NCBI RefSeq assembly: GCF_014651835.1
Contig: NZ_BMXQ01000002.1
Location: 372,001 to 436,000, forward strand
Reading direction: 5' to 3'
DNA length: 64,000 nucleotides
Origin: Pigmentiphaga litoralis
GTDB lineage: Bacteria > Pseudomonadota > Gammaproteobacteria > Burkholderiales > Burkholderiaceae_B
The position numbers were made by a program, and so were the translations under genes. Shown piece after piece: positions 8,847 through 17,293 of the stretch (within the stretch, counting starts at the first letter, position 1; each line of letters begins with the position of its first letter). The notes under the pieces are model-generated. The model was not told where the DNA came from and did no database searches. It was given only the letters and a program-made list of their open reading frames with translations.

Positions 8847-9064
8847 GAAAGGGACACTCCGTGGAATACGGGCCGTGGAACGCAGGGCGCAGGCCGCGAC
8901 GCGGCCAGAAAATGAGCAAGTTCAGACTTGAGCGAGTATCAACCCTTGCCGGGCATCCGTCCAGATGACGATTTTGTCCAATGGACGGAAGCAACCGATG
9001 GACCAAAACATCCATCGGTCGAAGTCCCATTGGACGTCTCCAGGCGAGTGCGCCCCTGCCGTTC
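8847..9064. other. Gap between Bug receptor and maiA-like gene with nested inverted repeats
   Basis: Unlike its neighbours in the cluster, this gap is long (218 bases). It holds a two-level inverted repeat: inner arms CCGATGGA (8995-9002) and TCCATCGG (9011-9018) around an 8-base loop, and outer arms near-complementary GTCCAATGGAC (8976-8986) and GTCCCATTGGAC (9024-9035). Nearer maiA is a separate small palindrome, CAAGT-N4-ACTTG (8917-8930). These could be a terminator or RNA-processing site after the Bug gene, or operators of an internal promoter for maiA. There is no T-run after the stem on the minus strand. Confidence 0.5.
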
Positions 9065-10075
9065 TCACTCCGCGGTAATGTTGGATTTCTTGACGACGTC
9101 CGCCCAACGCTGCGCGTCTTTGCCAATCAGGTCACGGAACTGCGCCGGTGTCGACGTGGCGGGAACCATGCCTTGGGCCTCGAATGCGGTCGCCAAGTCT
9201 GGCGCCTTGAGGACTGCGGCGATTTCGCGATTCATGCGTTCGATGATGGCGGGCGGCGTTCCCTTGGGCGCCAGCACGCCGTACCACATGTCCACGTCGC
9301 CGCCCTTCAGGCCGGCTTCGGCCAGGGTGGGAACGTCGGGCAGTTGGGACAGGCGTTTGGCGCTGCCGGTAGCGATCACTTTGAGTTTGCCGGCCTTGAT
9401 CTGCGGGAGGGCCACATGCACGGGAAGGAACATGTAGTTGATGCGGCCGCCAAGGAGGTCCGTCACGGCGCCGGCCGTGCCCTTGTAGGGCACCTGCATC
9501 ATGTCTGCGCCGGTCTGCTGCAGGAACAGCGCCATCGACAGATGATGCGGCGTGCCCACTCCGGGCGTGCCGTAGTTGAGCTTGCCGGGCGCTGCCTTGG
9601 CCGCCGCCACGACTTCGGCAACGGTATTGGGCGCTTGCGACGGATTGGCCACCAGCAGCAGCGTGCCCCAGGACGTCAGCCCCACCGCGTCGAAGTCATT
9701 GACCGGGTCGTAAGGCAGCGATTTGTACAGGCTCCGGTTCATGACCAGGGTGTTGACCTGGACCATGAAGGTGTAGCCGTCGGGCTGCGCGCGGGCAGCG
9801 CGTTCGCTGCCGATGTTGCCGCTGGCGCCGGCCACGTTCTCGACCACCACGGTCTGCCCCAGCGTCTTGGGCAGGTGCGCGGCGAGCTGACGGGCCACCA
9901 GGTCGATGCCGGTCGCGGGGGTGTACGGCACGATGAAGGTAATCGGGCGCTCGGGCCACGCGGCCGATGCGGTCAGGCTGGCAAGCGCCAGCGCGACGCC
10001 CGCCAGCGGACGGGCCAGAGAAGCCAGGGGGCGGCCGGTCCACGCGAGCGGTCCGAACATGCGGTGAAGGTTCAT
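9065..10075 (-). CDS. Bug/TctC-family periplasmic solute-binding receptor
   Basis: A 336-residue exported receptor. An unusually long signal region (residues ~1-38, with Arg at positions 5 and 15 before a hydrophobic Ala/Leu core) leads to the mature start AWPERPITFIVPYTPATG. Family motifs VVVENVAGASGNIGSERAARAQPDGYT and MQVPYKGTAGAVTDLLGG are present. It sits between the FAH-family gene and the maiA-like gene and so belongs to the LysR-controlled cluster. It is diverged from the Bug protein at 3909-4886, so the cluster appears to encode two receptors of different specificity or two successive duplications. Confidence 0.9.
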   Translation of the reverse strand: MNLHRMFGPLAWTGRPLASLARPLAGVALALASLTASAAWPERPITFIVPYTPATGIDLVARQLAAHLPKTLGQTVVVENVAGASGNIGSERAARAQPDGYTFMVQVNTLVMNRSLYKSLPYDPVNDFDAVGLTSWGTLLLVANPSQAPNTVAEVVAAAKAAPGKLNYGTPGVGTPHHLSMALFLQQTGADMMQVPYKGTAGAVTDLLGGRINYMFLPVHVALPQIKAGKLKVIATGSAKRLSQLPDVPTLAEAGLKGGDVDMWYGVLAPKGTPPAIIERMNREIAAVLKAPDLATAFEAQGMVPATSTPAQFRDLIGKDAQRWADVVKKSNITAE

Positions 10076-10148
10076 GATGTCTCCGAATAGTTGTTATGAA
10101 GTCCAGCCGGACGGGCGGCCGGCCCGGGCGGGCCGCCGCCGCGCCGCG

Positions 10149-10847
10149 TCAAACGATCTTGACGGACAGACTGCCCAGGCCGTCGACCGTGGCCGTCATC
10201 GTCTCGCCCGGCTTGACCGCGCCCACGCCTTCGGGCGTGCCGGTAAAGATGATGTCGCCGGGTTCGAGCCGGAAATAGCGGGACAGGTCGGCCACGGTTT
10301 CCGCCACCGACCAGATCAGCATCGAGGTGCGGCTGTGCTGGCGCTGCGCGCCGTCGACATGCAGCGACAAGGCCGCGTCATGCGGATTGCCTGCAGCGGC
10401 GACCGGGCGCAGCGGGCCGACAGGCGCCGATGCGTCAAAGGCCTTCCCGATCTCCCAGGGGCGGCCCATTTCGCGCATCTTCATCTGCAGGTCCCGCCGG
10501 GTCATGTCCAGGCCGACGCCATAGCCCCAGACATGCTCCAGCGCCGATTCCACCGGAATGTTTTCGCCGCCCTTGCCTATGGCCGCCACCAGTTCGACTT
10601 CGAAGTGGTAGTTGCCGGTCAGGCTGGGATACGGAATCGACAGCGTGTCGCCCTCGGCCACGGGAATCACCGCGTCGGCCGGCTTGCAGAAGAAGAAGGG
10701 CGGCTCGCGATCGGGATCGAACCCCATTTCGCGCGCATGCGCACCGTAGTTGCGGCCCACGCAGTACACGCGGCGGACGGGAAAAAGGTCTTGCGACCCC
10801 ACGACAGGGATGCTGACGGTGGGCGGCGGAGCGACGACGAAAGCCAT
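10149..10847 (-). CDS. Fumarylacetoacetate hydrolase-family protein, fumarylpyruvate hydrolase-like
   Basis: A 232-residue single-domain FAH fold enzyme, the short form typical of fumarylpyruvate hydrolases and E. coli YcgM rather than the ~420-residue eukaryotic FAH. Seen: VYCVGRNYGAHAREMG near the N-terminus, the metal-site region HFEVELVAAIG, then GYGVGLDMTRRDLQ, the PWEIGKAFD segment and the TGTPEGVG loop. It would hydrolyse a C-C bond in a 2,4-diketo acid, giving pyruvate plus fumarate if the substrate is fumarylpyruvate. The ATG at 10847 is preceded by AAGGA. It is the first gene after the divergent LysR gene, with the maiA-like isomerase two genes later. Confidence 0.85.
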   Translation of the reverse strand: MAFVVAPPPTVSIPVVGSQDLFPVRRVYCVGRNYGAHAREMGFDPDREPPFFFCKPADAVIPVAEGDTLSIPYPSLTGNYHFEVELVAAIGKGGENIPVESALEHVWGYGVGLDMTRRDLQMKMREMGRPWEIGKAFDASAPVGPLRPVAAAGNPHDAALSLHVDGAQRQHSRTSMLIWSVAETVADLSRYFRLEPGDIIFTGTPEGVGAVKPGETMTATVDGLGSLSVKIV

Positions 10848-11059
10848 GCGGGTGTCCTTGAAAGTGATCGGCGCAATGCGCCGCCAGCCTCGGGGACAGA
10901 AGGAGCGCCACCTTGGATTGCAAGGTGGCGGCCGACCGTGTCGGCATCGACAGGGGCCTGCATGCACGTGGAAGCCTGTCGGGCACCACGCTGTCTCCAT
11001 CTGGCCACCGTGCATCGGCGGGCGCATTTTTCAGCAGTATGGCCAAACAGATATGCCAA

Positions 11060-11112
11060 AAACAATGATTGTTTATGATTATCTATACTGTGGAACGTAT
11101 ACCTAGACGTAT
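11060..11112. promoter_or_regulatory. LysR-type operator region between divergent genes
   Basis: The 288-base divergent gap (10848-11135) holds a perfect 15-base palindrome, AAACAATGATTGTTT (11060-11074), and 20 bases further a direct repeat of ACGTAT (11095-11100 and 11107-11112). LysR regulators bind dyads of this size between their own gene and the divergent target operon. The local AT richness stands out from the surrounding DNA. The rest of the gap shows no gene. Confidence 0.55.
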
Positions 11113-11135
11113 GCCTATTTCGGAAGGGCCGCCTC

Positions 11136-12080
11136 ATGGACTGGACTCACCGCCTGCGCCTGCGCAACCTGCAGATGCTGATCAGCCTGGCGAACACGCG
11201 GAACATCAGCCACTCCGCGGCCGCGCTCAATACCACGCAGCCCGGGCTGTCGAAGTGGCTCAAAGACCTGGAAGACGACATCGGTCTGCCGCTGTTCGAG
11301 CGGCACGCGCGTGGCCTGCGGCCCACCCCCCATGGCGAGGCCCTTATCGCCCATGCGAAGCGGCTCGACATGCAACTGGACCGCGCCCGTGCCGAAATGG
11401 ATGCGCTGCGCGAAGGCGGAAGTGGGCAGGTGATGATCGGCACCTCGGGCGCGTCAGCGCCAGGTACCGTACCGCATGCGGTGCTGATGCTGCTGGAGCG
11501 GATGCCGCAAGTGCATGTGAAGCTGGTCGAGGGCACGCTGGATACCCTGCTCGAACAGCTGGCGCGCGGAGATCTGGATGTGGTGGTCGGCCGCAGTGCA
11601 ACCGAGCATCTGGACCCGGCCATCCTTACCGAACGGCTGTATCGCGAGTCGATCCACTTCATTGCCCGGCCGGATCACCCGCTGTTCGATCTGGGCACCA
11701 TGGATTGGGACGACGTTCTGGCCTATCGCTGGATCATGTGGCCGCGCGGCACCCCGATCCGCAACGCCCTGGACGCGGCCCTGGCTGCCGCGGGACGGGC
11801 GCCGCGCAACGACCTGGAGTCGGCATCGGCGACGCTGAACGTGACGCTGCTGTCGCACAGCGACATGATCGGGGTGGCGTCGCATGGCGCGGCGATACGG
11901 CACATGATGCTGAAGGCCCTGCGCATCCTGCCCATTCCACTGGAAGGCTACGGGTCGGTGTCGATGTATTGGCGAAACGACCCGTACCGGTCGGCGGCGG
12001 TGGACGAATTGGTCGATTGCGTGCGCAAGGCCGCGCAGGAACACGGCGAGCACCCGGTCGTGAACGCCGGCGAGGAATAA
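11136..12080 (+). CDS. LysR-family transcriptional regulator of the 4-11 kb catabolic cluster
   Basis: A 314-residue LTTR with an N-terminal winged helix (residues ~5-65; NISHSAAALNTTQPGLSKWL is the helix-turn-helix, with the usual AL..TQP.LS core) and a C-terminal periplasmic-binding-fold effector domain. It is transcribed divergently from the six-gene set beginning at 10847, the standard LTTR arrangement, and a palindrome lies in the shared promoter. It therefore probably activates that set in response to a pathway intermediate. The effector is unknown. It ends 65 bases from the convergent serine hydrolase gene. Confidence 0.9.
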   Translation: MDWTHRLRLRNLQMLISLANTRNISHSAAALNTTQPGLSKWLKDLEDDIGLPLFERHARGLRPTPHGEALIAHAKRLDMQLDRARAEMDALREGGSGQVMIGTSGASAPGTVPHAVLMLLERMPQVHVKLVEGTLDTLLEQLARGDLDVVVGRSATEHLDPAILTERLYRESIHFIARPDHPLFDLGTMDWDDVLAYRWIMWPRGTPIRNALDAALAAAGRAPRNDLESASATLNVTLLSHSDMIGVASHGAAIRHMMLKALRILPIPLEGYGSVSMYWRNDPYRSAAVDELVDCVRKAAQEHGEHPVVNAGEE

Positions 12081-12145
12081 GCAGGACGACCGCTCGAGGC
12101 AGCCAGCCTGGCATCAGGCGGCGTGCCCGGCTGCCGCCCCGCGCA

Positions 12146-13210
12146 TCACTTGCGGCTGGTCTGCTCTCCCAGCACCGTCTGCGTGATTGCGCGACCGACC
12201 TGCTCGAAGGCCTTGGCGGCGACCTTGGATTCGTCCATGTCTTCTGCGCAGGCCACGACCACGATGGCGTTGCGGCCGTTGTCCTGCGGATTGATCACGC
12301 CGGCATGGCATGCGCGTTCATGCTGCGTGCCGGTCTTGTGGATGAAACGCACGGTACGTGGCAGGCCTGCTTCCAGCCGGTAGGCATCGTAGCTGTCGTA
12401 TTTCATATTCTTGTACAGCGCCGTCAGATTCTGCGGCTGCTTCAGGACCTTGCCGGTCACCAGCTTTTCCAGCATCTCGCCGTACGCGGTCAGCGTCACC
12501 GCGTTCATGTCTTTGGCGTAATACCGGTCATAGGCATCGTCCATGCTCGTCGCCTTGAGTTCGCCCGGCTCCAGCGACAGCGCACGACGGAAGGCCGTGA
12601 CGCGTTCGGCCCCCATCGTCGCGCCCGCGACTTCCACCATTTGAATGTTGGTGAGCTTGCTGGCATCCGGATGCAGTTCGCCGTAGACGTCGTACCGGAC
12701 CTGCGTGAAGTTGGTGATCTGCTTGAAGCCGCGCGAACCCAGATAGTCGCGCGCCCGGCGGTTGACCGTGTCTTCCCCGATGGTGCGCACCAGCATGTTT
12801 GCCGCGGTGTTGTCGCTTTCCATCAGCATCTTCTTCAGAAGCTGGTCCAGCGTGTAACGCGTGCCGCTCTTTTGCCACACCACGTTGCCCGACCCGTCGA
12901 TCTTGTCGGTGTCCTGCAAGGTCAGGGATTCGTTCAGCCGGTGCGTGCCCGCTTCGACTTCCTGCAGTACGGCCAGGGCAATCGGCAGCTTGACGGCGGA
13001 CCCCAGATACCAGAGGCGATCCGCTTCGTACTTCAGGGTTTTGCCGTCGTCCAGTCGCTTGACGTAGACGCCGATCTTGCCGGGCGTATCCTGGTCGATG
13101 CGCTCGATGCGCGATTCGAGGGCGTCGGTCCAGTCCGCATGGGCGGGCTCAAGGGCGAGCAGCCCCAGTGCGAGGGACAGCGACCGGAATAAGGTCTTCG
13201 GTGGGATCAT
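12146..13210 (-). CDS. Exported class A beta-lactamase-fold serine hydrolase
   Basis: A 354-residue protein with a signal peptide (residues 1-25, cut after AHA). It has the three penicillin-recognising motifs: S71-A-V-K74, S132-D-N134 and K292-T-G294. C301 and C321 could form a disulfide. It is longer than class A beta-lactamases (~290) because of an insertion between SDN and KTG. Its start lies inside the end of the upstream paralogue (62-base overlap), with GAAGGG four bases before the ATG, so translation is probably coupled. Whether it hydrolyses beta-lactams or is a peptidoglycan-related or esterase-type hydrolase is open; I could not identify an Omega-loop glutamate with certainty. Confidence 0.8.
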   Translation of the reverse strand: MIPPKTLFRSLSLALGLLALEPAHADWTDALESRIERIDQDTPGKIGVYVKRLDDGKTLKYEADRLWYLGSAVKLPIALAVLQEVEAGTHRLNESLTLQDTDKIDGSGNVVWQKSGTRYTLDQLLKKMLMESDNTAANMLVRTIGEDTVNRRARDYLGSRGFKQITNFTQVRYDVYGELHPDASKLTNIQMVEVAGATMGAERVTAFRRALSLEPGELKATSMDDAYDRYYAKDMNAVTLTAYGEMLEKLVTGKVLKQPQNLTALYKNMKYDSYDAYRLEAGLPRTVRFIHKTGTQHERACHAGVINPQDNGRNAIVVVACAEDMDESKVAAKAFEQVGRAITQTVLGEQTSRK

Positions 13211-14444
13211 GAAACCCTTCGATAGTGAGTAGCCCGGATGTCCGTAATGCCTGACCCACTTCTTTCAACGCCCGGTCCGAACGCGCCACCGAGATGTCCC
13301 CCCGTGTGCAGGCGGCGATGACGATCCGCTTGCCGGGATACGCCGTCGGCTCGGTAATGATTCCCGAGTCACAGGTACGCGCGCGCTGGGTGCCGGTCTT
13401 GTGTGCAAACACAGCAGGAGGCGCAAGGCCGGCCTTGATCCGATGCTGGCCGGTCTGCACCCGCCGCATGACGTCAAGCAGGTAGGCAGTGGACGTCGGA
13501 GCAAGAATCTTTCCCGCCATCAGCTTGGCCAGCAATTCCCCATAGGCATCGAGCCGCGCCGAGTTCAGGTGCGTCGCGTAATACGCTTCGAAGGCCGCGC
13601 CGACGGTTTTGACCTGAAACTGTTTGGGCGGCGTCTGGTAAAGATCGGCCAGGATTCCAAGGCGCGCTGAATCGGTGCGCTGTTTCTTGAGCAACAGGAA
13701 ATCCGACCCCGACAGCTGCATGGCAGACGGCACGATCTGGCTGTAGGCATGCCGGCGCACGTCCGCCAGCGACGTAATGCGCTGAAAGCCTTTCGGAATG
13801 ATTGCGCGCACCAGGGCATTGACTTCGTTGATGCCGACCATGTCGATCAGCATATCGCTGGCCGTGTTGTCGCTGTACACGATCATCTGTTCGATCAGAT
13901 ATCCCAGCGTCAGCTGGGTGCCGGGGGGATGACTGTTCGTTTCCCCTGTCCCGTCGACATAATCCGTCGCACGCAGGGTCAGCGTGCTGTCCAGGGTATG
14001 TTCGCCGCGCTCGATCGTGCGCAAAACGGTCAAGGCGATGGGAATCTTTACCGTCGACGCCAGGTACCAGGTTTCTTCGGCGTGATAGGACGCATCCACC
14101 CCCGTGTCCAGATCCCGCACGTAGACCCCGATGGCGCCGGGAAAGCGCGCATCGACGCGAGCCAGCTCGGTCACCAGCCGCGCCGGCCAGTCTGCCGTGG
14201 CGGCGGCTGTGGATGCGGCGGGTCCTGCAGGGATTGCCGGAGATCGGGGCAATGCCTGTGGCGCCGAGGGCACGGCTGGAGGCGCGACGGGCAGCGCAGT
14301 TGCCGCGGCGGGCGCCGGCGCTGCGGCAGCGTGCACGGTCGCCGCATGCGCAACATTCCACGTCAGGGCAAGCCCGACGCCAGACGCCGCAAGGGCACGT
14401 TGCAAGGCCCGCACGCGATGAAGACGACGGATACGAAGGGGCAA
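13149..14444 (-). CDS. Exported class A beta-lactamase-fold serine hydrolase with Ala/Pro-rich linker
   Basis: A 431-residue paralogue of the downstream gene. The N-terminus has a basic region and hydrophobic segment (signal peptide ending about AHA at 34), then an Ala/Pro-rich stretch (residues ~38-84) that may span the periplasm or cell wall, then the hydrolase domain with S130-T-V-K133, S191-D-N193 and K349-T-G351. The two proteins share WYL-S-x-VK, SDNTA and HKTGTQ-RA-C patterns. The first codon is a TTG at 14444 with no clear ribosome binding site, so the true start is uncertain; a GTG ten codons in is an alternative. Its last 62 bases overlap the next gene. Confidence 0.75.
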   Translation of the reverse strand: MPLRIRRLHRVRALQRALAASGVGLALTWNVAHAATVHAAAAPAPAAATALPVAPPAVPSAPQALPRSPAIPAGPAASTAAATADWPARLVTELARVDARFPGAIGVYVRDLDTGVDASYHAEETWYLASTVKIPIALTVLRTIERGEHTLDSTLTLRATDYVDGTGETNSHPPGTQLTLGYLIEQMIVYSDNTASDMLIDMVGINEVNALVRAIIPKGFQRITSLADVRRHAYSQIVPSAMQLSGSDFLLLKKQRTDSARLGILADLYQTPPKQFQVKTVGAAFEAYYATHLNSARLDAYGELLAKLMAGKILAPTSTAYLLDVMRRVQTGQHRIKAGLAPPAVFAHKTGTQRARTCDSGIITEPTAYPGKRIVIAACTRGDISVARSDRALKEVGQALRTSGLLTIEGFHDPTEDLIPVAVPRTGAARP

Positions 14445-14590
14445 GGAATGGCGTTTCAGTGCAGGTCCTGTCAGCTGGGGAAAGAAGCTGTATATGACCC
14501 GAATGCTGCTCAGGCGTGCAGGGCCGCGCGTAAGCAGTTGTGACGACAGTCGAGTAAGGGCTGGAACAGGGGTCGGCTAGGCTTCGATGA

Positions 14591-14624
14591 AAACGGGGCC
14601 GACGAATCATTTCGTCGACCCCGC
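14591..14624 (-). terminator. Intrinsic terminator after the universal stress protein gene
   Basis: On the minus strand the arms at 14595-14606 and 14611-14622 form a stem (GGGG/CCCC, one mismatch, then CGACGAA/TTCGTCG) with a 4-base loop, followed by GTTTTC. It lies 35 bases past the uspA-family stop and should end that transcript. The rest of the gap up to 14443 shows nothing further. Confidence 0.65.
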
Positions 14625-14658
14625 CTGACCCGCTGCCGCTCAATGCACCTGCCGCAGC

Positions 14659-15129
14659 CTACTTCTTGTCTTTCTCGTCCTTGACGCGATACACCAGCAC
14701 GGCAGTACCCGCCAGCGACAGCACCTTGGCGGTCACGCTGCCGAGCAGCAGGCGCGAGAGGCCGCTGCGGCCGTGGCTGCCAATGAAGATCAGGTCGGCG
14801 CCGCATTCGGTGGCGGCCTGGACGATGCCATCGGCCACGTTGAAATTGGATACGGACAGGGACGTCGCCTTGACGTCCGCCGTATCGGCGCGGCTCATGA
14901 CCGCGTCGATGTACTTGGCGGCCTGTTCGGACGAGGCCTTTTCATAGGCGTCATCCGTGATCGCGTAGGCAGCGGCCATGCCGTCGAAACCGATGGTGGC
15001 GGCAAAGGGCTGCGTGACGTGCAGCGCGACGACTTCGGCATTGACCGAGCGGGCGAACATCACGCCGGCATTGGCGGCTTGCGAGGACAGCGGCGAGCCG
15101 TCGGTGGGAATCAGGATCTTTTTGAACAT
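14659..15129 (-). CDS. Universal stress protein (UspA family)
   Basis: A 156-residue single Usp domain. It opens with the family start MFKKILIPTDGSPLSS and has the ATP-binding motif G-2x-G-9x-G-S near the C-terminus (GSHGRSGLSRLLLGSVT), so it is of the nucleotide-binding type. GAGGAG lies upstream of the ATG at 15129; an upstream in-frame start at 15144 is less likely. It appears to be monocistronic, with its own terminator. Such proteins support survival under stress; the exact role cannot be read from sequence. Confidence 0.9.
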   Translation of the reverse strand: MFKKILIPTDGSPLSSQAANAGVMFARSVNAEVVALHVTQPFAATIGFDGMAAAYAITDDAYEKASSEQAAKYIDAVMSRADTADVKATSLSVSNFNVADGIVQAATECGADLIFIGSHGRSGLSRLLLGSVTAKVLSLAGTAVLVYRVKDEKDKK

Positions 15130-15187
15130 GGTGCTACTCCTCACGGTGACTCATCAGGTGCAGGATACCCCGTTTGCGCTGCCCGCC

Positions 15188-15862
15188 CTAGGCAAGCACC
15201 TTGCGCAGGAACGCCGAGATGTCCGCCAGTTCCGGCACGCACACCGAATGCGGCATCGGATAGGTATGCCACTCTACCGGGTACCCCAGCGCGGTCAGGC
15301 GATCGCGCGACGCTTCGGCCCGTGCCAGGGGCACGACCGGATCGCTGGTGCCGTGGCCCATGAACACGGGCGTGGCGGCGTTGGCCGGGCTGCGTTCGGC
15401 GTCCAGCATGTCGGCGATCGGCAGGTAGCCCGACAGCGCGACCAGGCCCGCCAGCTTGTCCGGATGGCGCAGGCCGGTATGCAGCGTCATGGCGCAGCCT
15501 TGCGAAAAGCCGGCCAGCGCGATGTGTTCGGTGGCGATGCCGCGGGCGTTCTCGCGCGCGATCAGGCGTTCCACGTGCTGCTGCGACACCCGGATGCCGG
15601 CTTCGTCTTCGCGGCGCGTCAGGTCGGCCTGCTTGATGTCGTACCAGGACCGCATCGACATGCCGCCATTGATGGTGACGGGCTGGATCGTGGCGTGCGG
15701 AAACACGAAACGCACGGCGGGAATGCCCTGCAGCTTCAGTTCCGGGACGACCGGAAAGAAGTCATTGCCGTCGGCGCCCAGGCCGTGCAGGAAGATCACT
15801 GCACGGGTTGGCTCCGGGCCGGTCGTGGTTTCAATCGAATCGAGAAGCGGGGTATCGGTCAT
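15188..15862 (-). CDS. Carboxylesterase / phospholipase-type alpha/beta hydrolase
   Basis: A 224-residue cytoplasmic serine esterase of the EstB/acyl-protein-thioesterase-like family. It has the oxyanion-loop segment FLHGLGADGNDF and the catalytic triad S120 (GFSQG), D174 (GTSDPVV) and H205 (MPHSV). Length and motifs match Pseudomonas carboxylesterase II (about 218 residues). The substrates are short-chain esters; the physiological target is unknown. It lies 42 bases downstream of mog in the same direction. Confidence 0.88.
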   Translation of the reverse strand: MTDTPLLDSIETTTGPEPTRAVIFLHGLGADGNDFFPVVPELKLQGIPAVRFVFPHATIQPVTINGGMSMRSWYDIKQADLTRREDEAGIRVSQQHVERLIARENARGIATEHIALAGFSQGCAMTLHTGLRHPDKLAGLVALSGYLPIADMLDAERSPANAATPVFMGHGTSDPVVPLARAEASRDRLTALGYPVEWHTYPMPHSVCVPELADISAFLRKVLA

Positions 15863-15904
15863 GGCGGATGCTGAAAAAAGGGGACGTGGAGGGCACGCGG
15901 CCCG

Positions 15905-16570
15905 TCAAGCCGGCCGCACGGCCGTCTTGGGGCGAAAGGCCTTGCACACCGCGGGATCGGTCTCGATGTACGGGCCGCTTATCAGCTGGATGCAGTAAGG
16001 CACCGCGGCGAAAATGCCGGCCGCGACCAGCGCCTGGTGGGCATCGCGCAGGCCTTCCAGCGTTTCGCGGATCGCCTTGGGCTGGCCCGGCAGGTTGATG
16101 ATCAGCGTGGCGCCATCGGCGTCGGACGTGCCACGTTCGCGGATCACGGCCACCTGTCGCGACAGGATCGCCGTTGGCACGAAGCGCAGGGAGATCTGGC
16201 GCATCTGTTCGCCAAAGCCCGGCATTTCTTTCGTGCCCACCGCCAGCGTGGCTTCGGGGGTGACGTCGCGGCGCGACGGGCCGGTGCCGCCCGTGGTCAG
16301 GATCAGGTCGCAGCCCACGGTGTCGGCCAGTTCGGTCAGCGTGGCCGAGATGCCGGGCGCTTCATCGGGGATCAGCCGCTCGACAAACCGCACCGGCGTC
16401 GTCAGCGCGCCCTGCAGCCAGGTCTTGAGCGCCGGAATGCCTTGATCTTCATACACACCGCCCGATGCGCGATCGCTGATCGACACGAGGCCGCAGATCA
16501 GCTCATCGGGGTGCGAGCGCTCGATGCGCGCGGCGGTCGTGTCCTGGGGTTCATGCTGGGGGAAGGACAT
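15905..16570 (-). CDS. mog: Molybdopterin adenylyltransferase
   Basis: A 221-residue MogA/MoaB-fold protein that adenylates molybdopterin before molybdenum insertion. The diagnostic ILTTGGTGPSRRDVTPEAT motif holds the substrate-binding loop, and GLVSISDRAS matches the family N-terminal strand. The start at 16570 lies four bases after the darP stop, so it is in the darP operon. moaC for an earlier step of the same cofactor pathway is at 25.8 kb. The N-terminus is about 25 residues longer than E. coli Mog; a shorter start is possible but no internal Met has a good ribosome site. Confidence 0.85.
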   Translation of the reverse strand: MSFPQHEPQDTTAARIERSHPDELICGLVSISDRASGGVYEDQGIPALKTWLQGALTTPVRFVERLIPDEAPGISATLTELADTVGCDLILTTGGTGPSRRDVTPEATLAVGTKEMPGFGEQMRQISLRFVPTAILSRQVAVIRERGTSDADGATLIINLPGQPKAIRETLEGLRDAHQALVAAGIFAAVPYCIQLISGPYIETDPAVCKAFRPKTAVRPA

Positions 16571-16574
16571 GGGG

Positions 16575-17201
16575 TCAATCGTCCTCGTCATCGTCGATGT
16601 CGGCGTCGGTGTCACGGCCGGTGTCGCCCTGCGCGTCGGCCTGCAGCCGCTTGATTTCCTGGAACAGCACGCGGAAATGCTTGCGCTGCGGCTCGTGGCC
16701 CTGCAGCAGCGCCTTGTTCGCAGCTTGCTCCTTGCGCGCGGCGCGGATCAGCGCGCGCATCTGCTGCGCGTCGGCGGCCGGATACAGATTCATGAATTTG
16801 GTGAAATGCTCGTCGTCCAGCAGCTTGTCGCGCCACAGCTCCAGTTGGTGGAACGCCGCGATTTCATCTTGCGAATCGCCTTCCCACTTGGCCAATTGAG
16901 CCTGGATCGGGTCGATCTGCGCGTCGCGCATCAGCTTGCCGACCAGCTGCATCTGCCGCCTCTTGGCTTCGTGCGACGTGATTTTTTGGGCCTCACGGAT
17001 CGCCTGGTAGAGCAATTCGGCCAGCGGCAGCTGCTTGAGCCGCGCGGGCGACAGTTTCGTCAGCCTGACCCCGAGCTCCTGCAGCCGGGTCGAGTCGCGC
17101 TTGAGCTGCGACTTGCTGGGCGGGCGAAGGTCGGGATTGCCGTCCTCGTCGATGCGGACGGGCGGGTTGGTATCGATCGGAACGAAACTTTTGCGGGACA
17201 T
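16575..17201 (-). CDS. darP: Ribosome biogenesis factor DarP (YjgA, DUF615)
   Basis: A 208-residue highly charged, mostly helical cytoplasmic protein that associates with late 50S ribosome precursors. PPSKSQLKRDSTRLQELG followed by LTKLSPARLKQLPL is the family N-terminal core, and REAQKITSHEAKRRQMQLVGKLMR is the most conserved block. The C-terminus is an Asp-rich acidic tail (last ~16 residues). It is divergent from pmbA with a 92-base gap, the same neighbourhood as in E. coli, which supports the assignment. Confidence 0.93.
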   Translation of the reverse strand: MSRKSFVPIDTNPPVRIDEDGNPDLRPPSKSQLKRDSTRLQELGVRLTKLSPARLKQLPLAELLYQAIREAQKITSHEAKRRQMQLVGKLMRDAQIDPIQAQLAKWEGDSQDEIAAFHQLELWRDKLLDDEHFTKFMNLYPAADAQQMRALIRAARKEQAANKALLQGHEPQRKHFRVLFQEIKRLQADAQGDTGRDTDADIDDDEDD

Positions 17202-17293
17202 GGAAAGCCAATGGACAAAGAGAGGGTGTCACTTGTTGGCTATGATAACTGTCTCGCTCCGATGCCGGGGCCGCCTCCTTTGCAAAGACACCG

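Noticed and set aside
11069-13192. 707-residue plus-strand frame
   Set aside because: It runs in the shadow of the LysR gene and then antisense to the serine hydrolase; composition is Arg/Ala/Gly-rich as expected of shadow frames.
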